From: Candidatus Woesearchaeota archaeon
GTDB lineage: Archaea > Nanobdellota > Nanobdellia > Woesearchaeales > GW2011-AR9
Direction: 5' to 3'
Assembly: GCA_018676855.1 (NCBI GenBank)
Contig: JABHDY010000003.1
Coordinates: forward strand, 380,359 to 444,358
DNA length: 64,000 bases
The stretch's first letter is position 1. Each line of letters opens with the position of its first letter. The notes beneath the pieces were generated by a model. It had not been told where the DNA came from and did not search any database. It saw only the letters and a list, made by a program, of their open reading frames with translations. Below, piece by piece: positions 26,717 to 35,138 of the stretch. Position numbers and translations under genes: made by a program.

Positions 26717-27445
26717 TTAAAATGGTTTCATAACAAATCCACCATACCTAGGTGTAAGATCACCAGATCCAGTTACATTTAGATCTGCAGCAAAACCTAT
26801 GTGGTATCCGTCAATATCTACACCAGCACGTAATCTTGGCTCAGCAAATGTTATCCCACTTTTATCAAATCCTGCAGGAATTTCTGCGCCAAAAACTAGG
26901 CGCACTGTATCTGACACTGCTGGAGAATATCGCACATTGAGTAATGCAGATCCATCAGGAGTTTCTTTCAGACCAACTGATGCTAGGCCGAACAATGATA
27001 CATCTCCAAGCTTTGTAAAGTATTGTACTCCTGCTCGAGGATCAAGTTCAACACCTGGAATGGCATCAAGTTCACCGAAGACTTCTATTCCTTTGAAGAC
27101 ATCATATGCTAATGATGCAATGTGGAATGATCCAACTTTACCAGTTTCATAGTCAGGCGTTATTCGGCTTCTTGTGAATAATGTTGTATCAGGTGCTACA
27201 GGTACAAACAGTTTTGTATCAAGTGTTGCCGATTCATGTCCTGCCATAAGTTCAACGCATCCAGACGCTGGTTTTGCTTGTGCCGTTGCAACAGTTTGTG
27301 TTCCAACAAGAGCATCTAGCGCAGCAGATGCAGGATCAACAAAAGTTACCCCTGCTATAGCTTTACTTACAGCCCGTGCAGTTTTATGCGTACTATACCA
27401 GTCACGCATCGTTGTTAGTAATCCATGTTTTTTTGTTTCTTCCAT
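26717..27445 (-). CDS. Beta-strand-rich protein of unknown function, divergent from the TrmB-like gene
   Basis: A 242-aa protein. After a helical N-terminus (about 1-55) the chain alternates polar and hydrophobic residues in roughly a dozen short strands joined by GD, PD and PG turns, and ends in an aromatic (GGFVMKPF). This resembles a bacterial outer-membrane barrel or a secreted beta-sandwich. No classical signal peptide is visible. The start at 27445 (MEETKKHG) has GGAGGT 7 nt upstream and is preferred to the upstream ATG at 27466. Its promoter faces that of the TrmB-like regulator across about 120 bp that contain a C5-AAA-G5 palindrome, so joint regulation is likely. Confidence 0.5.
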   Translation of the reverse strand: MEETKKHGLLTTMRDWYSTHKTARAVSKAIAGVTFVDPASAALDALVGTQTVATAQAKPASGCVELMAGHESATLDTKLFVPVAPDTTLFTRSRITPDYETGKVGSFHIASLAYDVFKGIEVFGELDAIPGVELDPRAGVQYFTKLGDVSLFGLASVGLKETPDGSALLNVRYSPAVSDTVRLVFGAEIPAGFDKSGITFAEPRLRAGVDIDGYHIGFAADLNVTGSGDLTPRYGGFVMKPF

Positions 27446-27490
27446 AGTTTGTACCTCCGTTATCATTCATAAGTGATTAATGGTTGTCAA

Positions 27491-27501
27491 ACTATATAAA
27501 C
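27491..27501 (-). promoter_or_regulatory. TATA box for the beta-rich protein gene
   Basis: GTTTATATAGT on the minus strand; transcription would begin near 27469, leaving a leader of about 24 nt that holds the GGAGGT site. Confidence 0.5.
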
Positions 27502-27509
27502 ATCGCCCA

Positions 27510-27522
27510 CCCCCAAAGGGGG
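27510..27522. promoter_or_regulatory. Candidate operator palindrome CCCCCAAAGGGGG
   Basis: A perfect 5-bp inverted repeat around AAA, conspicuous in AT-rich DNA. It lies between the divergent TATA boxes at 27491-27501 and 27536-27546, where a regulator could block or activate both promoters. The adjacent TrmB-like protein is the obvious candidate to bind it, by inference. Confidence 0.45.
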
Positions 27523-27535
27523 AGTTAAAGCAAAA

Positions 27536-27546
27536 AGTATAAAAAG
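27536..27546 (+). promoter_or_regulatory. TATA box for the TrmB-like regulator
   Basis: AGTATAAAAAG is centred 27 nt before the ATG at 27568, so the message is predicted to be leaderless. Confidence 0.55.
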
Positions 27547-27567
27547 AAAGACTAACAACATCAAAAT

Positions 27568-29568
27568 ATGCGTTCAACAATAGGGTTGTTAGAAGACATT
27601 GGCTTAATCAAGTCAGAAATTAAAGTATATTTGGCTCTTTTAGAGTTAGGATCTTCAACTACAGGACCAATTGTTGAAAAGTCGGGTGCATCTTCTTCAA
27701 AAATTTATGAAATTCTTGAAAAACTCATGCAAAAGGGGTTAGCAAGTTTTGTTATCAAGTCAGGAACAAAATATTTTGAAGCAGCAGAACCAAAAAGACT
27801 TGTTGACTATCTTAAGGAAAAGAAAAGTAAGCTTAAACTACAAGAAGAAGAACTTAAACAACTCATCCCAGAATTAGAACTTAAGAAAAATCTTTCTAAA
27901 CACAAATCAGAAGCGACAATTTACAAAGGAATGAAAGGATTAGAAACAGCATTTTATGAAGCATTAGACACCCTCAAACCAAAGGACGAGTTTTTAGTTA
28001 TTGGTGTTCCTTCACGTTCAGATAAAGTAAATAGATTTTTTGTAAAGTGGAACAAGGAAAGAGGCAAAAGAAGAATTCAATCCCGACAACTGTTTGATGA
28101 AAGCGCAAAAGGTGAATTACAAACTCTACCAGAAAACAACCCAGCATCTGATATCAGATTCCATCCTACAGGAGTCACGACTCCTGCGGCCGTTAATGTT
28201 CTTAAAGATAGAGTAATAATATTTCCTTCTGAAACCGGTAAAGACCCATTATTAATTTCTATTAATAATAAAGAAGTAGCAGAATCTTTTAGAGCACAGT
28301 TTGAACAATTATGGGACCAAGATGTAAAGATATATCGAGGGTTTGAATCTGTAACAAATAGATTTGCATCCATGCGAGATGAACTTAAGAAAGGTGAAGA
28401 ATATTACACCCTAGGAGCAACATATGGTAAGAGAGGAGAAAGATTAAAAAAATGGTTTGTCGAATATCACAAAATAAGAGTTAAAAGAGGAGTTATTGCT
28501 AAACTTCTTACAGTTTCTAATGATCATGACGAAGTTAAAAAAACATTAAGTCCGCCAAGTGATCCAGGAATGAAGTTTGCAGAGATTAAACGTTTACCTC
28601 CAAACTTTTCAAGTCCAATGCAAATAACAATGTATAAAGGAAACAAAGCCCTTATGCTTCTTTTCAGCAAAGATATGGTCTGTTTTGAAATTGAATCGAA
28701 ACAATTACACGATAACTTCAAAAACTATTTTGATTCTTTATGGAATCAAGAAACAAGAGTTGTTAAAGGTCTCGATGCAATTCAAGATATATTTGAGGAC
28801 ATGTTACAATATAACCATGTTGATCTTATTGGTGCAAGGGGATATTTCATGGATTATCGTCCAGAGTACATTAACGCATGGGAAAAGAGAGCAATAAAGA
28901 AAGGATTTACAATGAGAAACATTGTTGATGTTGAAACTAAAGGACACCGAGTAACAATATTACCATTTATGAAAACACAATATACCATCCCAAAGGAGTT
29001 TAGTGCATCAAGCGTTTTCTGGATTTATGGAAATAAAGTAGTTATCAGTAATTGGGTAGAAAAAGAACCAACAGCAGTGATAATTGAAAATAAAAATTTA
29101 CATGATGTTTACAAGAAACAATTTGAACAATTATGGAATCAAGAAACGGTACGATACGAAGGAATTGAAGGGATGAAAATAGCATATTTTGATGCACTTG
29201 ACGCAACACCAGAAGGATCAGTAACCTTTGTATACGGAGCATCGATAACATCAAAAGAAACTGACGAAATCTTATTTGAGTATAACAAAGAAAGAGCAAA
29301 GAAGAATGTTAAACTTAAAATCATATTTAATTTGGACGCTAAATCTTCTGCAACAACAAGATCGGCAAAAAAAGAGTTTAATCCGCTAGCAGAAATAAAG
29401 TTTATTCCATATTCAGCTACACCAACAAACTTTGAAATATTTCCAGACAGAGTAATTATGAGTACTGCGACGAAGAAAGATCCAACAACAATTGTTATTA
29501 AAAATAAAGAAGTTGTTGAATCATTTAAAGCGAATTTTGAAGAATTATGGAAGAAAAAAATAAAATAA
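27568..29568 (+). CDS. TrmB-like transcriptional regulator with four tandem sensor repeats
   Basis: The N-terminal 80 residues form a TrmB winged helix: LEDIGLIKSEIKVYLALLEL, then SSSKIYEILEKLMQKGLASF. A coiled linker (about 84-110) follows. The rest consists of four related repeats at about 119-250, 257-392, 399-523 and 530-661, each opening with a y-x-G-h-E/D-x-h pattern and closing on an F-x-x-LW element. Ordinary TrmB proteins are 250-350 aa with one effector domain, so 666 aa with four is exceptional. Similar domains bind sugars or other ligands in relatives. It converges with radA (4-bp gap) and diverges from the beta-rich protein. Confidence 0.8.
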   Translation: MRSTIGLLEDIGLIKSEIKVYLALLELGSSTTGPIVEKSGASSSKIYEILEKLMQKGLASFVIKSGTKYFEAAEPKRLVDYLKEKKSKLKLQEEELKQLIPELELKKNLSKHKSEATIYKGMKGLETAFYEALDTLKPKDEFLVIGVPSRSDKVNRFFVKWNKERGKRRIQSRQLFDESAKGELQTLPENNPASDIRFHPTGVTTPAAVNVLKDRVIIFPSETGKDPLLISINNKEVAESFRAQFEQLWDQDVKIYRGFESVTNRFASMRDELKKGEEYYTLGATYGKRGERLKKWFVEYHKIRVKRGVIAKLLTVSNDHDEVKKTLSPPSDPGMKFAEIKRLPPNFSSPMQITMYKGNKALMLLFSKDMVCFEIESKQLHDNFKNYFDSLWNQETRVVKGLDAIQDIFEDMLQYNHVDLIGARGYFMDYRPEYINAWEKRAIKKGFTMRNIVDVETKGHRVTILPFMKTQYTIPKEFSASSVFWIYGNKVVISNWVEKEPTAVIIENKNLHDVYKKQFEQLWNQETVRYEGIEGMKIAYFDALDATPEGSVTFVYGASITSKETDEILFEYNKERAKKNVKLKIIFNLDAKSSATTRSAKKEFNPLAEIKFIPYSATPTNFEIFPDRVIMSTATKKDPTTIVIKNKEVVESFKANFEELWKKKIK

Positions 29569-29572
29569 AAAA

Positions 29573-30601
29573 TTAATTAATATCTCTCAACCCCTGCTCC
29601 TGTACTTCAAAGCAACATTCTGCATCAGGTAAGTTAGGAGCATCAATAAGCTTCGCAACACGTGAACCTTTCCGCCCTTTACGTAAGTAAATTCTAAACG
29701 TTGATGCATGAGCAACAATATGTCCACCAATAGATGTTGTTGGATCACCAAAGAATTGGTCAGGCTTTGCCATAACTTGGTTCGTTACATACACACAAAG
29801 ATTATGTGTATTACCAACTTTTGCAAGCGTATGCATATGCCTATTAAGCTTCTGCTGTCGTTCTGCAAGAGTTCCACGACCAATATATTCTGCTCGGAAA
29901 TGAGACGTTAACGAATCAATCACAAGGAGTTTGATTTTCTTTCCTTGTTCAACAATCAAACCATCAACTTTTTCAACAAGTAACATTTGATGATCAGAAT
30001 TGTACGCTTTCGCCACCATTATTCTTTGAAGTGCTTCTGTTGGATCAAGTCCGATACCTTCCGCTAATTGTGTAATTCTTTCTGGTCGGAACGTATTTTC
30101 AGTATCAATATACACAACTTCTGCAGTAGGATCTTCTTTAAGTGTGTTTACTGCAAGGATATGGCCAATTTGTGTCTTGCCACTTCCAAACTCGCCGAAG
30201 CATTCAGTTATAGCACCAGTTTCAAAACCGCCACCCATAAGGGTATCAAAGTTTTCTGATCCCGTTGTTATCTTAAAAACTAATTCTCGTTTTTTAAGAA
30301 TGTCCATACCAGTTTCAAAACCCATTTTCATACTGTCACGTGCAGCGTTAATCATTTTACGTGCAACAGCTTCTGAAACGCCAGTAGTTTCTATTAACTC
30401 ACCAAGGGTTGCAACTGCTACTGCCATAAGATCTCTATATCCAGCAGATTCTAACTTTTCTGCTGTTGCAGCCCCAACACCGGGCAAATCTTGTATTGTC
30501 AATTTTTCCATTTTCATCTCACTTTTAGATTTTTTTTCTTTAACTTCAGGTTCAACGACCAATTCCATTTCTGGATTTCCATTCAATTGTTCTTCTGACA
30601 T
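29573..30601 (-). CDS. radA: DNA repair and recombination protein RadA
   Basis: Archaeal Rad51/RecA-type recombinase that forms filaments on single-stranded DNA and exchanges strands. An acidic N-terminal extension (about 1-30) precedes the helix-hairpin-helix domain (LPGVGAATAEKLESAGY, 39-55). The ATPase core carries Walker A GEFGSGKTQ (136-144) and Walker B LLVIDSLTSHFR, and the L2 region has the usual FFGDPTTSIGG. The 342-aa length is normal. GAGGTGA precedes the ATG. The small gene at 30624 lies just upstream and shares the direction. Confidence 0.96.
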   Translation of the reverse strand: MSEEQLNGNPEMELVVEPEVKEKKSKSEMKMEKLTIQDLPGVGAATAEKLESAGYRDLMAVAVATLGELIETTGVSEAVARKMINAARDSMKMGFETGMDILKKRELVFKITTGSENFDTLMGGGFETGAITECFGEFGSGKTQIGHILAVNTLKEDPTAEVVYIDTENTFRPERITQLAEGIGLDPTEALQRIMVAKAYNSDHQMLLVEKVDGLIVEQGKKIKLLVIDSLTSHFRAEYIGRGTLAERQQKLNRHMHTLAKVGNTHNLCVYVTNQVMAKPDQFFGDPTTSIGGHIVAHASTFRIYLRKGRKGSRVAKLIDAPNLPDAECCFEVQEQGLRDIN

Positions 30602-30623
30602 TATAAATCACCTCATTTTATAA

Positions 30624-30890
30624 TTATTCTTGTAATACACAATGTTCGTACGCTTTTTGTAATACAACACGTGCTTTTGGCATGTCATTCACACGCAAAG
30701 AATTTGTTGACTGCCACTTTCCATCTTTGTCCGTATAATTACGTTCAATGGAAATGGATTTATATTCAGACAATTCCCCATTCTGTTTCTGGCCCCTATT
30801 AAGCCAGACAGTAGCAGAAATAGCTCCTGCTCGATATTTTTTTTCTGGTACATTATTCTGTACCTGTTCCACAACTACTTTTTTTTGCAT
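30624..30890 (-). CDS. Conserved small protein of unknown function upstream of radA
   Basis: An 88-aa protein with pattern RAGAISATVWLN, an SIERNYTDKDGKWQ hairpin and a C-terminal helix NDMPKARVVLQKAYEH. I have an impression of similar proteins in many small-genome archaea and bacteria, but no function can be given. It lies 22 nt upstream of radA in the same direction and has a GAGGT site, so it is probably cotranscribed with radA and may act in DNA metabolism (inference). Its promoter candidate is CCTATATAAA near 30990. Confidence 0.65.
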   Translation of the reverse strand: MQKKVVVEQVQNNVPEKKYRAGAISATVWLNRGQKQNGELSEYKSISIERNYTDKDGKWQSTNSLRVNDMPKARVVLQKAYEHCVLQE

Positions 30891-30987
30891 TTTTTAATAC
30901 CTCTTGCTTTCGCGTTTTGTTTCAACTGACATTTGCCAGTGAGGCGTAACCAATTTTGATTACAAGAACTACAATTGCAAAACTCAT

Positions 30988-30997
30988 TTATATAGGC
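30988..30997 (-). promoter_or_regulatory. TATA box candidate for the small gene-radA operon
   Basis: CCTATATAAA on the minus strand. It predicts a leader of about 70 nt before the ATG at 30890, longer than for most genes here. Confidence 0.4.
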
Positions 30998-31007
30998 TAT
31001 CCGTGGT

Positions 31008-31018
31008 TGTCCAGTGGG
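31008..31018. repeat. First copy of the TGTCCAGTGGG motif
   Basis: The 11-bp sequence TGTCCAGTGGG recurs at 31062-31072. This copy sits immediately upstream of the TATA box at 30988-30997, on the side where an activator or repressor of the radA operon would bind. Confidence 0.4.
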
Positions 31019-31061
31019 TTGTGGGTCCTACATTTAAGCACAAATAAGAGTAAGAAAATTG

Positions 31062-31075
31062 TGTCCAGTGGGACA
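31062..31075. terminator. Hairpin TGTCC-AGTG-GGACA after the gene at 31080
   Basis: A perfect 5-bp inverted repeat just past the stop codon of the minus-strand gene at 31080, followed on that strand by CAATTTTC. It could end transcription of that gene. It is also the second copy of the motif found at 31008, so a regulatory role is the alternative. Confidence 0.4.
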
Positions 31076-31079
31076 AAAA

Positions 31080-31400
31080 TTATACAACAAGAAATTCTAT
31101 TCCTTTATACATAACTCGTGCGTTAACTGCAACTTTGTCCAATATTTCTTTAGGAGCACGAGGAATATTTTCTCCAATTCCAGAAAAACCACGATAATAT
31201 ACTCGACCAGAAAGAGTAACAACATTAATTGAATCGGAAGAATCGTTAAGAACTTCACCAATAACATTCAACAAATCATCAACACTATCGCCAAGGGCGC
31301 CTCTACCGCTTATTTTTTTTGCTGTATATGCGCCTTCAAACACTTTACCATCATACGCTAAACTAATATTCAACTGATTGTTAGATTCATTTTTGTCCAT
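31080..31400 (-). CDS. Small protein of unknown function
   Basis: A 106-aa soluble protein starting MDKNESNNQLNISLAYDG. The ORF track extends 39 nt further upstream, but the ATG at 31400 sits 26 nt from a strong TATA box (TTTATATATA), as expected for a leaderless gene. A mixed alpha/beta pattern is predicted (LNISLAYDGKVFEGAYTAKK; INVVTLSGRVYYRG). I see no known motif. Confidence 0.6.
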   Translation of the reverse strand: MDKNESNNQLNISLAYDGKVFEGAYTAKKISGRGALGDSVDDLLNVIGEVLNDSSDSINVVTLSGRVYYRGFSGIGENIPRAPKEILDKVAVNARVMYKGIEFLVV

Positions 31401-31420
31401 GAAAATGAAAGAGAGATATG

Positions 31421-31430
31421 TATATATAAA
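31421..31430 (-). promoter_or_regulatory. TATA box for the gene at 31080-31400
   Basis: TTTATATATA on the minus strand, centred 26 nt from the ATG at 31400; it overlaps the extended track ORF, supporting the shorter start. Confidence 0.55.
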
Positions 31431-31435
31431 TATTA

Positions 31436-31900
31436 TCAAAACGAACCAATCAAATACTTAGCAATTAACAAGATCAATAAAATCAAAATAATATTTTCAA
31501 CCAAGCCACCTACTTTGATAGGCCCGCGCACTTTCCACTTTGAAAATGGATAAAGTGGAGATACGCCCATCGGCGTAATAACATCGCCAATAAGGTGTGC
31601 AAGATATCCAGCAAATAATGCAAATGCATAATACACGCCAAAAAACGTGTACATAATCCAGAAAATAATTGCATAGAATATAATGGAATGAAACAATCCT
31701 CTATGCGTTGAAAAGAACGCAATTATCTTACCAACGAAACCTGCCCATTGGTTAACCTTACTCCATTTTGTATCTATGTCAGGAATAACACTTCCCACCA
31801 ATACTAATAGAAAAAATAGTATTTCGTTTCCACCAGGAAAAACATTTCTAGTTACAAAATACATTACCACGCCAAAAAGTATATGAGTATGAAATAGCAT
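31436..31900 (-). CDS. YdjM/DUF457-type membrane-bound metal-dependent hydrolase
   Basis: A 154-aa membrane protein with four hydrophobic helices. The conserved metal-ligand pattern is present: histidine near the N-terminus (HTHILFG), PDIDTKW, STHRGLFHS and HLIGDVITPMGV. It belongs to the family that includes E. coli YdjM, with phospholipase-like or unknown activity. A leaderless promoter (TTTAAATAGA, 31921-31930) precedes it. Confidence 0.85.
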   Translation of the reverse strand: MLFHTHILFGVVMYFVTRNVFPGGNEILFFLLVLVGSVIPDIDTKWSKVNQWAGFVGKIIAFFSTHRGLFHSIIFYAIIFWIMYTFFGVYYAFALFAGYLAHLIGDVITPMGVSPLYPFSKWKVRGPIKVGGLVENIILILLILLIAKYLIGSF

Positions 31901-31931
31901 TTAAAGAAGAACATAAAAAATCTATTTAAAC

Positions 31932-32906
31932 TTACTCTTTTTCAAGTTTTGCCAATTCTTCTTCAGCACTTGCCTTTTCAACTATCTGTGCATGAAATTC
32001 TAACCGTGCAAACATTTCGTTTTTCTGAACACGGCCGAGAAGTTTAAACTGTTCGCCAAGAAGTTCAGTTTTTACATCTTCAAACGATGCAGCATTATCT
32101 TTATATTCAACAATTTGTTCGTCATTCTTTTCTAACAAATGATTAGTTTGATTTTTCCAAAAGACAACACGAATATTTCCTGAACCGTCATCGATAACTG
32201 CATTCATAACGTACGAAAATGAAGGTTCAACCTTTCCATGAGTAGCACATTGATCTTCCATAACACGTTTGTTACATTGTGGACATACAGTAAAAAAACG
32301 TGGATCAAATACTTGGACAACCGTTCCCATAATTTCTGTATTATCTTCGCCGCCCTCAAGATCTTTAATTGATTTACGTTCATACGACGTTGTTTTTCGT
32401 ACAGATTCAACAGTTTCTCCCTCAGGATTGATTTCAACGGATGCCCTATCACCCATATGAATCTCTTTATTACCATTATTTTCTTTTACATACGCATCTT
32501 TAATAACAAGAACATCATCTTCTTTAACATCTTTAATTTCGTTAACTTTATCATTCCAGAAAACTATACGAAGTGTTCCCGTTTCATCTCCCAAAACAAT
32601 TGATTGAACTTTACCCGTACTTTCTCCCTTAGAAAATTCGCGCATTTCAAACAGCCTAGTAACTTTGCCCACAGTAGAAACGTTACGCATACCCGCATAA
32701 ATCTCTTTAATTTTAAGTTTTGCGTCGCTTGGTGGAACTAATGATATTCCTAATTCATTCGCAATAATATGTGCTGCACCTTCCTCACTTATTAACCCAG
32801 AAAGTTCATTAATCTTCGCTTTGATACGACCGTCAAACTCTGTATCAGTAATCTTACCAGTCGCAATAATTTTTTCTTTTAATTCAGATAAAGGAATCTT
32901 GTACAT
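31932..32906 (-). CDS. rpa: Replication protein A, zinc-finger type
   Basis: Single-stranded DNA-binding protein used in replication and repair. A helical N-terminus (about 1-65) is followed by one OB fold (about 75-165, with VQSIVLGDETGTLRIVFW), a zinc finger CPQCNKRV...CATHG, and a second OB fold with the matching VIDDGSGNIRVVFWKN. The 324-aa single-chain form fits archaeal RPA. A GGTGGTG site precedes the ATG, and a TATA box CTTATAAACA lies at 32941-32950. It is four genes from radA, its functional partner. Confidence 0.92.
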   Translation of the reverse strand: MYKIPLSELKEKIIATGKITDTEFDGRIKAKINELSGLISEEGAAHIIANELGISLVPPSDAKLKIKEIYAGMRNVSTVGKVTRLFEMREFSKGESTGKVQSIVLGDETGTLRIVFWNDKVNEIKDVKEDDVLVIKDAYVKENNGNKEIHMGDRASVEINPEGETVESVRKTTSYERKSIKDLEGGEDNTEIMGTVVQVFDPRFFTVCPQCNKRVMEDQCATHGKVEPSFSYVMNAVIDDGSGNIRVVFWKNQTNHLLEKNDEQIVEYKDNAASFEDVKTELLGEQFKLLGRVQKNEMFARLEFHAQIVEKASAEEELAKLEKE

Positions 32907-32978
32907 TATACACCACCCACCCTAACAATAGACAAAAATATGTTTATAAGGATTTATATCGTAGAGGATATAGGTGTT

Positions 32979-35138
32979 TTATCTATCTGCATATTCTTCT
33001 CGAATACGTCGCATATCTTCAAGTTTTATGCCACCATCATCATACACTTTTTCTAATAACGTAATGGTTTGATATGCATATTTGTTGTTTGAAAATAAAT
33101 CGTCCCAACTATACTCTTCATTAGCTGCATATTCAACAAGAGAAGCGTAATGTTCGTATTGGTCTGAACAAGCATATGCTCGAGGACAACTATATTGTGG
33201 TGTTGAAGGTGTAGGAATATCTTTTTCATTTGAATATTGGCTACCTTTCCAAACAGTATATCCATGAGGATCTACAGTAGTTGTAGTATACATTCCGTAT
33301 TCTATTGTCCTATACCAATCTTGCCAAAAAATAGGTTGTACTTCTAATACTGTATCAATTTCCTGAGCTCGAAGGAAACGTTCATTTTCTATAAGGAACG
33401 GAGCTTCTTCAAGAAGGTCAGAGATTGTTCTCTCAATAGGTTTGCCAGAAACAACACGTTCAGGTTCTCTTTCTAAACCATATTCCTTTCTTAATTCTAA
33501 AAGTAATCGTCTTTTTTCCTGTTCTAATTCTTCTCTTTCTTTGGCATATTCATATTCTAGTTCAAAATTTAGTGTATGGCCAGATTCATGTTCAAGAACG
33601 TATCCATCAAGGTATGAAGGGTTAACCCATATATCGCCCATCACATTAGCGCAACCAATAACTAAACCTGAAGAACTACCACATTCTATTTGAATACCAT
33701 CCCATTTTCTTAAATTAATGGAGGTTATACTTTCTCGCAGTTTAACTGGTAAGTCTTCTAATTTTCGTTCTAAATCAATTACGCTTTGAATTGAAAGGTC
33801 TGCACTTGTAACAGGTATCCCATACTTTCGTTGTATGCGGTCAACTACTTTCTGAGTTGCAAATATTTGTGACACTTCAAAATTCATATCATAAACGCAT
33901 GTTAAACATTCGGTTTTTGATGAATCTACAGATTGTGGAACAACTGCCCACCCTTGATCTTTCACAAAAAGTACTTTGTAATCGCTTATTATGTCATCGC
34001 CTGATGAACCAGAAAAATGAAGAACGAAAGATTCTGGTGGTGAAACGGGTATTGGACCGTCAACGCCAATAGTTTTTCTAAAATTATTATACAAAATTTT
34101 TTGACTATATTCTTCTGAACTCATTGAAACACTAGCAAAACCGTAAACTTCATCAAATTCCATTAATAAACGAGGAATTAATCCTTCATCTTCCCTTGTC
34201 TTATACTGCATTTCGCCATTTGCAATTAGTGCTACAACTCCTGATGGCAAAATTATTCCAAGGCTTTCTAGATTAACATCTATATCAACAAAATCTCCCT
34301 CTCTTGGAACGGTTGAACGTGCAACAATATCAGTTTCACCAATAGCAACATAATTATCGTCATCATGCGGTTTATCATCATTGTACACAAACGTTTTTAT
34401 TTTTGTGTTAATATTAATGCCTTTTTTTGTTATTAAAAAAGGACTATTCTCATCGACAAAAACACGACCATCAGAGTCTATTCCTAATCTTCCTTCAAAC
34501 ATCTGAATACCGTTAACTATAAGATTTCCTTTCGTATCAACTGTCTTAATAAAAAGAGCGTCGCCAGTTTTTCGTGTATCAATTGTACGTACTTTATCAG
34601 TTCCAACGGGTATGGAAATGTCTACTTCAATTCCTTTATCAGTTACTGTATATTTTGAATAATCTGGATAATTTGAAAGAGTGGCAGACGTTTTTGTCTC
34701 TGGATGAGAAAAGCCAGTTTGTGTAAAAATTATTCCTCTTTCAAGACCAGAATCAACGTATAAACTATTACCAAGAAATCTTTTATCTTCAAAATACTTA
34801 TCAGCATCAATTAAATCATGATCTGGAACTAATTTGTAATTTACCAAATTATAATCAAGCTCTTTAAATTTACTATCTGGCAAATTTTCATAAAGTCCTT
34901 TATTAGCATAAATGTCTGTTCGTGAAAAATCAACATATTGCCAATCAACATAGGCCCAGTTCCATTCTGACGGAGAAACTGTTGTATAGAAATCTACCGA
35001 GGCATACGAATCTACATTTAATGGATTAAAATCTTCTCCCGTAAAAACGCTTTGTTCTGGATCAGGCAATGTTAATTCCGCAACAACAAGACTACTTAAA
35101 ACTAATAATATTACAAAAAAAATATATTTACTTTTCAT
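32979..35138 (-). CDS. Secreted protein with an HExxH metallopeptidase motif
   Basis: A 719-aa protein with a cleavable-type signal peptide (MKSKYIFFVILLVLSSLVVA). The first two thirds are beta-rich repeats of the kind GIEVDIS / GNLIVNGIQMFEGRLGID. The C-terminal part has a zinc-site motif, HESGH, at 517-521 (VLEHESGHTLNFELE), then a charged helical segment. This suggests an extracellular metallopeptidase or an adhesin with one. It overlaps the preceding gene by 11 nt, so it belongs to the 36.5-33 kb operon with two envelope proteins. The 938-aa protein at 49 kb occupies the matching position in the other cassette. Confidence 0.65.
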   Translation of the reverse strand: MKSKYIFFVILLVLSSLVVAELTLPDPEQSVFTGEDFNPLNVDSYASVDFYTTVSPSEWNWAYVDWQYVDFSRTDIYANKGLYENLPDSKFKELDYNLVNYKLVPDHDLIDADKYFEDKRFLGNSLYVDSGLERGIIFTQTGFSHPETKTSATLSNYPDYSKYTVTDKGIEVDISIPVGTDKVRTIDTRKTGDALFIKTVDTKGNLIVNGIQMFEGRLGIDSDGRVFVDENSPFLITKKGININTKIKTFVYNDDKPHDDDNYVAIGETDIVARSTVPREGDFVDIDVNLESLGIILPSGVVALIANGEMQYKTREDEGLIPRLLMEFDEVYGFASVSMSSEEYSQKILYNNFRKTIGVDGPIPVSPPESFVLHFSGSSGDDIISDYKVLFVKDQGWAVVPQSVDSSKTECLTCVYDMNFEVSQIFATQKVVDRIQRKYGIPVTSADLSIQSVIDLERKLEDLPVKLRESITSINLRKWDGIQIECGSSSGLVIGCANVMGDIWVNPSYLDGYVLEHESGHTLNFELEYEYAKEREELEQEKRRLLLELRKEYGLEREPERVVSGKPIERTISDLLEEAPFLIENERFLRAQEIDTVLEVQPIFWQDWYRTIEYGMYTTTTVDPHGYTVWKGSQYSNEKDIPTPSTPQYSCPRAYACSDQYEHYASLVEYAANEEYSWDDLFSNNKYAYQTITLLEKVYDDGGIKLEDMRRIREEYADR

